Source: Symsagittifera roscoffensis (Eukaryota; Xenacoelomorpha; Acoela; Convolutidae). Taken from it: 41,671 nt of DNA. Where the stretch lies: contig NC_087063.1 of NCBI RefSeq assembly GCF_963678635.1, positions 19,348,143 to 19,389,813 of the forward strand, read 5' to 3'. Under the pieces are notes generated by a model. The model saw nothing but the letters and a program-made list of their open reading frames with translations. It was not told the DNA's origin and ran no database searches. The position numbers and the translations under genes are program-made. This document shows, piece after piece, positions 1 through 12,000 of the stretch (position 1 is the first letter of the stretch; each line of letters begins with the position of its first letter).

Positions 1-879
1 ATTGAACGTAAAAATGTGGAAAAATTGAAATTCTGTTTCGCGAGTTTTTTCATCATCTTCGCGAGTTTTTTTTAATCACCAGCAAATATATAAATTTCTA
101 CAATCAACAGTTTTACTCCAGCTAAATGGACTGCACTGCATTAAATTGCTCAGAAGACAAGCGATGAAACCTTTTGTAAATCACACAATGATAAAAAAAA
201 ATCATAAACACAATTTCAGATCCTTTAAATAGCCAAAACAATTAGCGTACAAAACAGAAAATTCATTTAAAAAACCGATACTCAAATTGAAAACAACGAA
301 TATTCTCCTTGGGAACGTGGGAACGAAAGTGCCCAGAAGAAGCTCCTATAAAAAAAATAAGATCAAAAATGCTACTGCTATATGGTTTTAAAAATTCTAG
401 GCTATGCAAGCAAAAAACTAAATATTTGAGAAACATAGCGCAAATCAACTCAAGATTACATTTGAAAACGAAAAACTCTAACGGAAATGTTCAACAAATT
501 AATTAAGAAATTATCGAACTCATGAATTTTTGATTTAATGGCACTTTATATTTGCTAAATCTCTGACACATCAAATGAAACGAAAATCTTCACAATTATT
601 TTAGGCTAGAAAGCAAAAAAACACAATCAGCTAATGACGAAAACTATCAGCTGTTGACGAAAAACTAGATACACAAAAATTATACTAAGAACTAAGTGAA
701 AAAATAACAAAAATCAATTACCTTGCTAGAAATAAAATGATAAAAAAAGAGTTTCACAACCACAACATAAAAAAGGACTCGACCAGAGTTGTAATACAAA
801 CTAGGAAGTCGAAAAAAAGTCAACATCGTAATCAAATTAACTAGCGTTTAACGCACCTCCGGTGCTTTGAAAACTCAAA
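1..879. other. AT-rich intergenic DNA, no gene seen
   Basis: A/T-rich sequence with many short A-runs. Short open frames on both strands are low-complexity and have no recognisable domain. I see no RNA gene or well-formed repeat here. Confidence 0.6.
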
Positions 880-1255
880 AATCCTCTGCAGAAATTTGGA
901 GGCCAGATTTTCAACCACTGAGAGTCCCTGAGAGCACCCTACTATAGGGTTAGGAATTCAAGTTTCCCAAAAAAAATAATTGAAAAAAAAAAAAAACGTC
1001 ATTTCTCGAAAACTACAAGGATTTGAGCAGTCATATTTGGAGGCAAGACTCGCAATCCTTGATAGTACTCTGACAGTACCCGACTACAGGGTTGGGAACT
1101 TCAAATTTTGTAAATTATTTTGTCATTTGAAATTTCTGAAAATTTTTGAAAAAATCTCAAAAATCGTCCTATCTCGTTAACTAAAATGATTCGGGCATTC
1201 AAAATTGGAGGCCAAATTCGCAACCCCTAATTCGATATTGGGCTGCTTAATTTAA
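880..1255. repeat. Degenerate tandem repeat, period about 150-165 bp, roughly 2.5 units
   Basis: Three successive blocks share the same ordered landmarks. These are a 'tttggaggc' block, a 'cgcaa/caac' block, an 'actacagggttgggaac' or 'actatagggttaggaat' block, and an 'aaaacgtcatttctcg' or 'aaatcgtcctatctcg' block. Units begin near 898, 1040 and 1207. The short open frame at 980-1180 lies across two units and is a by-product of the repeat. Confidence 0.55.
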
Positions 1256-1754
1256 ACTCGGTAAAATAACCACTAAAATCAAATTGGAAAATCGAAAAAA
1301 AAATTCTAAACCATTGCAATATACGATATAGCTGAAACATGCAAAAATAATACGTTGAAAACGCTTAAACATGGCGAGATAGTGAATCCCACAATTAAAT
1401 ATATAATAGATTGAGGAGGTTCTGAGGTTGCCTTAATTTTTCTTTAAATAAATTTTTCGGGGTACATAATTATCATATAATACCAACCAATTTTTATAAA
1501 AAAAAATTGGGAAAAGAAGCTGACAGAATTAAGGCCGAACGACCTCCAGCGCCAAAAATCAACAGAAAATCTTGGCACCGAAAAATTTTCTTTTTAAGGA
1601 CTCATAATTTGCTCTCGAACGATACATGCTACCAATATAGAACTGAACATGATATTACCACATCAGTGGATATTGAACAGTTGATATTGATTACCATTTG
1701 AACATTCTGTGAACAAAGTTATTTACTGAAAAAAATCTAGCACCCGATTGCAAT

Positions 1755-1775
1755 ACCCTTGCTTATCGCAAGGGT
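1755..1775. repeat. Hairpin module H2 (perfect 8-bp stem)
   Basis: ACCCTTGC-TTATC-GCAAGGGT folds into a perfect 8-bp stem with a 5-nt loop. It sits in a longer conserved context (1707-1775) that starts 'ctgtgaacaaagttattta' and continues 'tctagcacccgattgcaa'. Related copies lie near 27246, 28914, 30444, 31054, 33795, 34999, 37614 and 41541. The 27246 copy has an A-T pair where this one has C-G. Confidence 0.7.
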
Positions 1776-1777
1776 AA

Positions 1778-2145
1778 CACAGAGGCGAAGCTGTGCATCG
1801 CAAACACTCGCGGGAACACGACAAAAAGCAGCTTTATGAAGTGCAATTAAAAACCTTAGAAATAAGCCTCGAATTGGTTTAAAAAATTCGACTACGTTTA
1901 AGCTTCGAACCTGCGACATAGAGATTAAGAGTCTCAAACACTAACCACTCAGCCACGGACACTTAATCGGCACCAAACACTAGCTACAAAAAAAGCAGAG
2001 AACAGATGACATGCAATTTCCCAGGCTACAGTGAATTTCCAAACAAGTGAACATTTTTATTTAACACTTTTATTTGCAAGTTAGCTTAGAAAAAAAAGAA
2101 TTTTCGTATTTAAAAACTAAGCTGACGATAGTGTAATTAGCATTC
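1778..2145 (-). mobile_element. tRNA-derived SINE, subfamily A1, copy 1
   Basis: On the minus strand a tRNA-Ser/Leu-like head is visible around 1963-1895. It has an A-box-like TGGCTGAGTGG and a B-box-like GGTTCGAAGC, the internal RNA polymerase III promoter pattern. The body then runs to a terminal hairpin module (1780-1803). The stretch upstream of the head (1990-2145) aligns by eye with 4440-4600, so this copy and 4244-4600 form one subfamily. No real tRNA is claimed, because the acceptor stem does not pair. Confidence 0.7.
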
Positions 2146-3565
2146 CGAATTTTATATTTTCATTGCCAAACAATTGGAGACCAATAAAAAGGCAGTCGCA
2201 ACAGTCGGGAAATTGCCCTGGAAATCAAGCAGTCTTGTTGAGCTATCAAATCGATTACTATAAAGAGGTATCAAGTGAATTGATCATGTATTTACTGAAT
2301 AAACGTTTAAGTTAAACTAAAACTAATGACAAAGTCACCCCAGCTAAAATTTTACGTATAAATGGCCCCCAAGTAATAGAGAAAACCAGTTTGCTATAAT
2401 TTAGTTACGAGGCTGGGGGAAGGATGTAATGTGAAAAGGCCAAAAAAATTTGTGTCCATCGAAAAAAAATGATAATAGCACAGGCTAAGCTGCGTTTCGC
2501 AAACACAAACGAGGAAAATGCAAAAAGGTTTTAAACAGGCAAAACAAAGTAAAATAAGGAAACAGGAAAAGATTAAAACACACCTTGAGAAAAAATTTGA
2601 ATATCAATTTTGAGATTAGGAGTATCACGTTCTCATATCTGCTCCACGAAAAAGCGAAAATTCGGTCAAAAAAAATGTAAATATTCCAATGTTTCGGATT
2701 AGAATCTCCGACGTGAAGACTAGGAGTGTCACTCAACTCCTCGCATCTGCGCCACGGTCACTTGGAAGTGGCCCAGCTAATGCTGAATGGACCTTTTTTA
2801 ATATTTTGAGTCATATATTGTACTGGTACGGAAATGCACAATTTTCAAAATTTCAAAAAAAGGACTTTACGCAAAACTCTAGTATTTTCTCCGCTGAAAT
2901 AGGAGATAGGCTGTTTATTTAATTGAGACAACTACAACTAGCTCTTTCAATTGAATTCTTTAACTCAGAATTGGCTGGGAGTTTTCGAAAAAGTGAAAAA
3001 GATTCCAAAAAACGAGCAAAAATAAAAAAATTGACTTTTCCTATAACCATAAACTTTTCTCTGCTAAAGCATGGGGAAAACTTTTTATGCAGGCAAGATT
3101 TCCACGGCCTGATTTTCAGATGGAACCCATAAAATCAGATTTAGCTAGTAGTTTTCGAGAAAAGTGATGAAATTTTTTAAAAAAGGTTAAAATTTCAAAA
3201 AATGGATTTCCCGAAGTCCATATCGGCTTTTCTACAAAAAATATTGCGAAACAGATTACGCAGGGAAAATCTAAGCACCATGTTAGTTTGAATGAAATAT
3301 CAACCTCAAAGTCAGAAGGTTAGTTTTTGAAGAAAAAAAAGTTTCCAAAAAAAACGGGCTTCCCATGATTTTTTCTTTTGATTTTAACTTTCATCTCAAT
3401 TTGTGCATTTCAAGTTTGAGAAAATGAAAAGAAGCAAAACAAATAGGTCAAAAATCCCCCAATCGAAACTTTCGAAGGCTGTAGAACGTGGGGTAAAAAG
3501 AAAAGAGACTAGCAAAATAAGCAGGCACATAGAATAGCAACCGGTTTGTCCATTGGTACCAATTT
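2146..3565. other. Intergenic DNA with decayed SINE pieces
   Basis: A hairpin-module relic lies at 2480-2512. Two weak tRNA-head relics on the minus strand lie near 2605-2655 and 2705-2765 and resemble the heads at 1895-1963. The segment 2940-3290 contains two loosely similar blocks that may be an old tandem duplication. No gene is seen. Confidence 0.45.
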
Positions 3566-4190
3566 TTGACAGAGGCGAAGCTGCACTTCGCAAACACTAG
3601 CGGAACACGACAAAAAGCAGCTTTATTAAGTGCAATCAGAAGAAATCGAAATAAGACTCGAATCAGTATAACTTTGCTACGTATGGGCTTTGAACCTGCG
3701 AGCTCGAGAATTGGAGTCTCACGCCCTGCCTTCTCGGCCACGAACGCTCAACTACCGGCAAACACTAGCCACAGATAAAGTAGCTGCAGCTATATATGCT
3801 AAAAACTTGCCAGTGCTATGCAGCAAAAGTGCACCAAATACAAATATACACTGTTTTAAAAGAACTAATTTGGAATATAACAAACTGAATGCATCCACAC
3901 TAATTTTGCATAAAACAAATTGGAAAGCATAGAGCCACATTATGCATAAATTATGCATTTCAAAAAAGTGCTAGATGTATTGGGTAGGGAAATTTCTGAA
4001 ACCGAGTTTTTATTATTGATATGTTGTTTGAAACAAATAGCTTTTCTCGGTTCATTTGATGAATTTAAAATGTATCAACTGTGTTAATTTATAACTATTC
4101 GAATGCAAAGCACATGCTATCAAAAAGCCGCGAAATGCCCCGGAAGTGGCACGAATATTTGCGACTTAGGTTAGAAAAAAATAATCATAA
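3566..4190 (-). mobile_element. tRNA-derived composite repeat, subfamily A2, copy 1 (about 600 bp)
   Basis: The element aligns collinearly by eye with 8258-8865. Order on the plus strand: hairpin module 3570-3590; body; minus-strand tRNA-like head about 3690-3750, with B-box-like GGTTCAAAGC and A-box-like TGGCCGAGAAGG; then about 400 bp ending 'tttgcgacttaggtt'. The A/T trinucleotide-rich tail (4180-4245) may be its slippage-prone end. The unit is longer than a usual SINE, so the tRNA-like part may be one module of a composite. Confidence 0.7.
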
Positions 4191-4243
4191 TAAAAATAAT
4201 CATCATAATACTACTTATAATAAAAAACAATCAGAATAATAAT

Positions 4244-4600
4244 GACAGAGGCAAAGCTTTCCGTCGTAAACTAGCTAGAACACGAAAAAAATCCAGCTCG
4301 TTAAAGATCAATAAGAAAAACTAGAAAAAAAATTGAATTAGTAAATTTTCGGATACGTCTGTGATTCGAAACTGCGACCTAGAGATTGAGAGTCGCACAC
4401 ACTAACCACTCAGCCCCGGACACTTAATAAGCACCAAACAATAGCCATATTTAAAGCCGAACACAGATGATATGCAATTTCCACTGCTACAGCGAAATTT
4501 CCAAATAAGAGAACACTTTTAATGAACACTTTTATTTGAGAGTCAGGCAAGAAAAAAAGGTTCGTTACATTAAACTAAGCTGATCGCTAATTTAACCATA
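4244..4600 (-). mobile_element. tRNA-derived SINE, subfamily A1, copy 2
   Basis: Collinear with 1778-2145. It has a degenerate hairpin module near 4246-4265, a minus-strand tRNA-like head about 4375-4430 ('ccactcagccccggaca' on the plus strand), and the shared upstream block with 'acagatgatatgcaatttcc'. It abuts subfamily A2 copy 1, and (AAT)-rich tracts flank it on both sides. Confidence 0.65.
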
Positions 4601-4643
4601 ATAATAACAATAATAATATTAATAATAAAACTAATAACACAAC

Positions 4644-4682
4644 ACAGAGGCAAGCTGAGCTTCGCCCCACTTGCGATACAAA
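4644..4682. repeat. Hairpin module H1 copy
   Basis: 'cagaggcaagctgagcttcgcc' followed by 'acttgcgataca', one of about 17 copies of the same module in the window. Others start near 1780, 2480, 3570, 4246, 8261, 10650, 12045, 26026, 26185, 29472, 29873, 30009, 32761, 34441, 39586 and 40400, with one inverted copy at 37757. Confidence 0.65.
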
Positions 4683-4800
4683 TCAAAGCCGCTGAGTCGA
4701 AAAAAACGAAAAAATTAGATCTATGAAAATGACTCGCCCTCAAAACACAAACACTTTTTGATTGTCAAATGCAACAATATGAGTTCCTAAAATAGCCAAC

Positions 4801-5110
4801 TGACAGTTGGAAAAGAGTAATGAACGCAAGGAAACTAAAAAACACAACTTGTTTTTTCAAAAATCTTCAACTTTTGAATGTCGAAAAAAATTAGATGGCC
4901 TTAAAGCTCTTTGAATTTGTAGAACAATTTATGATGGACATTTTTTGTTAAAATAAACGCAATTTGAGAAAACTGGATCAATGGGTAAATCTTTTATTTC
5001 GCTGGGAAATCTGATGATTAATTTCTATTTTCGAAATAATAAGTTTCGTGGCCTTAACAATTTTGCTGTTCGATAGCAGAGTTTGCCTTCCTTTTAACAA
5101 TAGAAATGCA
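4801..5110. repeat. Interspersed repeat family C, copy 1 (about 300 bp)
   Basis: Shares ordered landmarks with 7390-7625, 12183-12495, 17095-17260 and 32341-32640: 'gaacgcaag', 'caactttygaat', 'aagctctttgaa', 'tatgat' near 'actttttgataaaa', 'tttgagaaaactggatcaa' and 'ccgctgggaaatct'. No coding content or terminal repeats are visible. Confidence 0.6.
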
Positions 5111-5840
5111 CTGAACTTGAAACAAAATCACAAGTCAACAAAATTGACGGTTAATTCTATGCATACGCAGTCGAAAGAAACTTGACGGCGTTTTAGTGAA
5201 ATACGTTGGCTTTTTGTTTAGCAAAAAATTTTGTAATAACTCATTTTTATCAAGACAATATGATTTTTCCGAGTAATTGCTGCCTATTTCTGACTTTCGG
5301 AAGTGATGATAGTAAACTTTATGGTGTGTTCCTAAGACCCATTTACATGCCATGTTTTATATTATTATTATTTTTTTGAGCTTGGTAAGGTTGAACCAAT
5401 CTCAAGAAACAACTATCGTTATTGATTTTCACACGTACATGTTTCAGATTGAGCCCATGTACAAACCCGTCTGCCAATTGCACGAATTTCTACACCCGCA
5501 TAGTTTTTGATCCTTGCTGCATTTTTTTCTCCTCGTAATCCATAATTTAGGGGATACTACTGGTCTAAATTTAAGGATAAGACATAAGTATTCATGTGAC
5601 AAAGGGTCTAAATAACATCACTCGTCAGATCCAATGATGATGATGATATCTAATACCATCTAGACCTTATTTCGCCAACCTTCACAAAACAGTATTTGGA
5701 TTATAAAGTTTACTTCGATTCTCCTTTGTTGCACATGGTTTCCAAAAACATAACACTTAAGCCAGCTCAGCTAAATTTCATGAACTTCCCAACAACTAAT
5801 GTGATGTAATTATGTTTTCGAATTGAGTGCTGATTGACTT
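5111..5840. other. 3' flank of the AKTIP-like gene
   Basis: AT-rich sequence downstream of the minus-strand stop codon at 5841. It presumably contains the 3' UTR and polyadenylation site. I see no clean AATAAA close to the stop. A short 'gatgatgatgat' run lies near 5637-5650. Confidence 0.4.
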
Positions 5841-6062
5841 TTAAATTCGTCCAACAGAGAAAATGATGGCATTGTTATGAGAGGCACTTCGTTCACGGCG
5901 ACTCAAGCGTCTCGGCTGTCGCTTTCTGCTAGCCTGGCGCGTTCGACTATTTGAACTATCCAATGATAACATCGTGTTATCGATGCTGTCTTGGCTAGCA
6001 GACTGCTCACTTAGCATTCGATTACATACTTCAAGAGGAGTCCGCTCGAACCGGCCAGTGAG
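5841..6062 (-). CDS. AKTIP: AKTIP last coding exon: basic Ser/Arg-rich tail
   Basis: The acceptor TTTGTAG precedes 6062 and an open frame of 73 codons runs to TAA at 5841-5843. The phase (0) matches the donor of the exon at 7038. The local GC is clearly above the flanks. The encoded tail starts [13 protein letters not shown], continues Ser/Asp-rich, and ends strongly basic ([19 protein letters not shown]). It does not resemble the C-terminus I know from vertebrate AKTIP. Assignment to this gene rests on phase, strand, splice site and position, not on homology. Confidence 0.75.
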   Translation of the reverse strand, partial: LTGRFERTPLEVCNRMLSEQSASQDSIDNTMLSLDSSNSRTRQASRKRQPRRLSRRERSASHNNAIIFSVGRI

Positions 6063-9000
6063 CTACAAATGTTCAACTAATTTAAGTTATTTCATGACTG
6101 CCTCAATTAGAAGGAAAACAAATCAGCCTTCATTTCACACTTATCAGAAAGCAGAAAAATTTAGTCGCTTAATTCTGATTGGCTAAAAATAATAATGCAG
6201 CATATTTTTGAAATATACTGACAAAATTAATGAAACTGTTTTCAGTTTTGAAAAACCTTAGCTGTCTTTAAAAGTAAATTGCTTAGAAACTGTCTTCGAG
6301 TTAACTAGATTTATGAGAGATGATACTTCGGCAAACTCGGCTGCTTACTAAATTGCATGCGAGCAGAGTAGTTAAGTGCTCATTTCTATTTTTAGCTGTA
6401 CCATATCTTAGTTTTTTTTTCAGACGTACAGTGCTTTTGGGAAACTTGAATCCCAATAAATTTTCGTTGACTGTTTTGACCCCGTACTTTCTCAACAGAA
6501 ATCACAGCCAATTTAATCACAGCGTTTGAATATTGATGAACTATAAAAGCAAAAAATCACCGGAACAAGTTTTCTCTGACTGTGTAATGTTATTGGCAAA
6601 AGTACGTAAGCAAACCTCAGCAAAGCAAAAAAAAACGTCAACGAATCAAAACAACGTCAACAAAGCAAAAAAAAGTGGAAATGACGTTGATATGGCAGAG
6701 AGCTGACATATGAAATAAATTTCTTTGATCATTTAAACCTTTTTTATTTCAGTGTATTTTTGATCAAAAATTACCAGCATAATTTTGTTCAGCGCTTGCA
6801 TTGAATTAAGAAGACTTGCTTTCGGGTAAAACACTCAGATAGATAGAAACATAGCAAAGAGCCAATTAGTAAGCAATGTGTTAAATTGTATTGTTATAAA
6901 ACGTCAGAAGAGGGCATTGAGCGACTTTGGATCTTTTCATAATGTAAGCAGTGATTTCACTAGTGGTTGGCTATGAAGAACAAATATGTGAACTTGATGA
7001 AGGGGTGGGGGTATTTAAAAAATGGGGCGTTTCTTACTCTGAAGCTGGCCATGGCGTCCTTGGCCTGTTTCAGCTGCATGGGGTCCATGTGTGAGAAGCA
7101 GATGGCCATTGGGTCGTCCGAGGAAGACGAACTAAGACCACTGCTAGTCTGGTCCGGATTGTGCGGCTGCACCACTGCCCTCTCCAAACAGCCCTCTATG
7201 CACTCCTCCACTTTGGCCTTGAACTGGTCCACATCTGTCGTGTAGCTATACATAACAAAAACCCACTTTACGCCTCAAATAATTATGGACTTTTTTAAAT
7301 TGTTATTTAAAAGTCATGATGTGACCCGCTAAGAATACATTGATCCTGAAACGGCGAAGAATCAAAGATCAGTCAAAAAATTAAAGATATAGCCAGCAGA
7401 CTTTTCAAAAAGTGTCAATGAGTTCGAGGAAACCAAAAAAAAATGATTGACGAATTTCAAATAAAAAATTTAATGGCATTAAAAAGCTCTTCGAAATTCA
7501 AAAAAAAAATTGGTTGAAGTTTTTTTGATAAAACTTACCCAAATTGAGAAAAAAATCAACAGATGAATTGTTGGTTCCGCTGGGAAATCTAAAAAAAAAA
7601 CAACTTTTCGAAATCTGCAAATGATTTTAAAAAACTAGACTACTTGTATGTGCGCGACGCCATGAGTGTTCCGACAGCATTCAAAGTATATGGAGTAGTA
7701 TTCGTTCGATTGAAAAAAAAAACATTTTCCAAACTTGCAAAAAAATGGAATATTAAAAAAAATGCGACCTGTTTTTGGAAATCTCACCCAAATGCTATTT
7801 TATGTATCATTTGAAACCGCCCGAGCACAAATGTTTCGTCACTTTTTCCGACTACCCCTTCAAATCCAAGGAATATGTCATCTTTTTAAAAAAATTTAAT
7901 ATCTGATAAAAATTCAAAAAAAACTTTTCTTCAGATTTTTTTTGAAAACATTACCCCTCACACGCTATGTAAAGCGCAAAATGATGTAAAAAGCGTCTAG
8001 AAATCGAAATCTAAATATAGTTCCATTTAGCTTACCTCAAATAAAACTGAAACCGAATGAAATTGATCTCAATAAATCGCCGCTCACGCGTTTACAAAAC
8101 GACATATATCGCGTGTTAAATGCCACAATGTATCCAAATATTTCGTTTTGTAAACGCGTGAGAGGCGATTGATTGAGATCAATTTTATTCGTTTTCAGTT
8201 TTATTTAAGGCAAGCTATATGGCTATTGGCAAACTGTAAACCTATCTGAGTTGACAAATACAGAGGCGAAGCTGCGCTTTACAAACACTAGCGAGAACAT
8301 GACAAAAAAAAACAGCTTTATAAAGTGCAATAAAAAGTAGCAATAAGCCTTGAATTAGAAAAACTTTGCTACCTATCGGACTCCAACATGCGACCTCGAT
8401 ATTTGGATTCTTATGCCGTGCCCTCTCGGTCACACACGCTGAACAATCGGCAAACACTAGTCACAAGTATAGCAGCTACATATGCTAAAAAAAGGCCAAT
8501 GCCATGCAGCAAAAGTGGCACCAGATACAAATAGACACAATTTTGCATGTGATAATTTGGAATAAAAAAAACTGAAGGCCTCCACACTACTCTGCGTGAG
8601 AAAAATTGAAAAGCATCAAGCCAAATGATGTATAAATTACGCATTTAAAAAAAACGCGAGATACATTGAGTTGGAACTGAAATCAAGTTTATTATTGTAC
8701 TGTTGTTTGAAACGAAAAGCATTTTTCGGTTCATTTGACGAATTAAAAAAGCATCAAATGTGTTAACTTAATACTAATCGAATGTCAAGCACATTCTATC
8801 AAAAAGCCGCAAAGGTGCCACCAAAAATGTCACCAATATTTGCGACTAAGGTTGGACAAAAAGAATAGTCGGACTATTACACTACGCAAAAGCGCGCTGG
8901 TGTAAAAAAAATTACACATTAAATACCTTCTTATACTCAAGGTCGGGACGGCAATAACTTTCAGATGGTAAAAAATATTCAAAAAAAGGAGTCTAGTTAA

Positions 9001-12000
9001 AAAGTAACAATTTGTCTAAATAAAAAACCACGCCAAGCACAAATATAACATCTTTTCTTAGTCGGATCAAGACTTCTCATATATCAAGGCTAAGCCTTGG
9101 ATGTTTCGACTGCCCCTTAAACTTGCAGAAAAAAAAATTGCTCAAAAAAATTGAAAAATTAATCGAAAAAAGTTCGATTTAATTTTTTTCTTGATTTTGT
9201 CTTATTTTTATTTCCCACTAGCTATTTGAAATACAAAAGAACGTGTTAAGCGTATCGAATTGTATTGATGGCCTCAAATCATTGTATTGATGGCCTCAAT
9301 CTGCTGCTTAGGCGTGTTATAAGAACACAAAATATTGAGCGTTAATTAGTCCAAATAAGTAATTTTTAAACCAGGATAACTTGACTAAAAAAGATCACAG
9401 CAAAAATTTTCTTTTTCATTTGAGCTAAGAAAAAGATATCTTTCAGATGGTATAAATAATTTGACAGATATCCCAAATTACACATTTGAAATTTTGAAAC
9501 AAGAAAAAAACATCCCAAGCATAAATATTCCGCCACAATTTTTAGGACTTCCTGAAAAAAAACTAAAATAAACTCAACCTTTATAAGTGACTTCACAACA
9601 ATCATTGACACTTCATAAGAAACAAAACATCGCCCTATAAAAAAAGCACATCTCATGGAATTTGCACATCGAAAACAAAAGGCTTACAGTTTTTCTCTCA
9701 ATAAATTTGTCAAAGATGATCATTTTTGGGTGGGATAAGGTAATTTATAAAACTAATTTTATTGAATTTGTAACAGCAAGCCTAATGAGACGTCAAACAA
9801 ACCACCACAAAACAAAGAAAAATGAGGGCGTAACAAGGAGGCATTGCTTTCTTACAGCCTTATGTATCTCTTACACGTTTAAGCATTCTCTCAGGCAGTC
9901 GTCCACTTAAGTTAATATGACCAGAAATTATGTAACGGTACCAAAGTTGCTTAGGGAATAATTTAATTGCAAGTAAAAACATGAAACAATGACTTCCGAA
10001 TGCTAGATAATTATTGACAAAACACCAAGTCATTTCTATAGGATCATTCGGCTAGACCAATCTTTTAAATATTCACAATGACGTTAACAATTCATTCGTC
10101 TATCTTTACTCGTTTACAAGGTATTCGAATGAATTGATTACATTGATGAAGTTGTTGTTGTTTTGTTTAGATTATGACAGGACCGCCTTACAGTTTGGCG
10201 GCGTGTGGGTTGAGTGGGCTGTCCGTCTCCACCTTGTGGAACACCCTTCGAGCATACATCAACACCTGCCAGATGTGGTTCACGTTCCTCCTACAACACC
10301 ACAACAATAGTTTAATAACAGTTTTTTTATGACGCACAATTATCAAAGGCGAACCGGATCTTCACATAACTTACCGAACAAAAAAAACATGCCCACGTCG
10401 ATGACTTGAATAAAACTGCTAAAAAGTCGTAAATTTTTAAAAATAATTTCCAATAGACACAAGGAATTTTTGTAAACTCTTGAAAAAAGTGAAAATTTGT
10501 TAAAAAAACGTCGACTAAAAATCATTAAAAATGAAAATATCAGCCATTACGTATAATCGGGCTGAAATATAAATAGGAAATATAAGTTTCACAGCATCCA
10601 CATAATGTTTTTTTTGGAATTTAGAAGACAGCCAACAAAAAGTTGAACACAGCGGCGAAGCGGAGCTTTGCACGATTTGCAATACGATCGGGAAAAAATC
10701 GAATACATTCGGAACTGCCGAAAAACTGGATGTATCAAAAAATAAAGCTAGTTTTTTTAATTTAGTTATGAAAAATAAAACATATCTAGACAGAAGAATG
10801 TGAAAGTAGCATCGGAAGCCAAGTGGTAAAAAAAAAGCCGTGGACGAGTGGAGCAGCCGTGGCCGAGTGGGGTAAGGCAAGCGTCTCTCATTACGAGGGT
10901 CGTGAGTTCGAATCCCACTTCGATCATGCTTGGAGGGGTCCCAGTGTCAACCGCCTCCTCACGGTGGGACAGGCTGCGTCGAAATGGATGATGTCCCCCT
11001 CCCCACGGTTGGTCCTGCATTGAGTTGGACCGGGGAGAAAAAATAATAAAAAAAGCGGTAAATTTTGTTGAGCAGAAACCGCTTCAACAAAAAAAACATA
11101 AACAATTTTTGAAGCCTCCTCCCCCTCCAACTACCCACACACTCACACAAACAAAGTCTTAGGTAAGCAAACGACACAAGATAAAGCCACCAATCAGATA
11201 AAATAAAGGCCGAAATCATTTAGGCAGAAAAAAGTTTTAAAGCGAAAAAATATATATATATATATATACACAAAGCCAAGGTTTGTAAAATTACAAACAG
11301 CAGAAGTAAATCAGCTAAAAGCGACTACATTGTAAGTAAACTTCGAGAAATCAGATATTTTCAAAAAATTTAGTTGAAGTCAAAATTGGTGTGAAAAAAA
11401 TACCATGACGAGCACAAATTTTCCATTTTTTCTATGAAAGTCGGAACAAAAACTTGTGAACGTGCGATAATAAGCTAAAAAATATAGAGCTATATAAGAT
11501 GATAGGTGGCAACTCCAGAAAAGCAATTTGGTAACAAAGCCGAAAAAATTGAAACGAAGCAAAACTACATTTTTCCAATGAGGTTTCATTCAAAAACTTA
11601 AAAATGAACCGAGCAGTCTATTTTGTAAACACCACGCTGTTGGCAATTATTTAACAAAAAAACGAGCCAAAAGAAAACTGAAACGAAAACTATGAAAACG
11701 AAAATACTTTTTTTCTTATATGTTTCAGTCACAAAATTTTAAAGCACATAATATAAACAATATAACCATATGAACAATCTATTTTGAACATATAACAGCA
11801 TTTGCAAATATCGACAACTGGACGTGTTTCGCACAGAATGCAAGAAAACATGTTTCATGGAAAATTCGACAAGAAACAAGACGTTTGCTTTGCGAAAGTA
11901 ACAAATTCAGAAGTGTTGGTAATGAGTATCATCACAAAGTAAATAAAAAGTTTTTGCTCCAATTATTCCTAGCAATCTGTTGGCTTCACGGCGTTGATGC

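Larger units (their letters stand above)
7246..10191 (-). other. AKTIP intron with several repeats
   Basis: A 2.9-kb intron. It holds a family C repeat (7390-7625), a long fold-back element (8025-8220), composite SINE A2 copy 2 (8258-8865) and a 22-bp tandem duplication (9259-9300). The rest is AT-rich without visible structure. Confidence 0.6.

Noticed and set aside
1720-1775. Helitron 3' end (hairpin followed on the minus strand by CTAG)
   Set aside because: The hairpin-then-CTAG layout looks right, but the conservation continues past CTAG through 'ttttttcccgtaaacaac' in other copies. The element does not end there.
6967-7245. 92-codon plus-strand frame overlapping the AKTIP exon
   Set aside because: It is the antisense shadow of a well-supported exon with family homology and splice sites.
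10855-10935. Functional tRNA gene
   Set aside because: The A and B boxes are good, but the acceptor-stem ends do not pair and the T stem has a mismatch. A body and A-rich tail follow as in a SINE.
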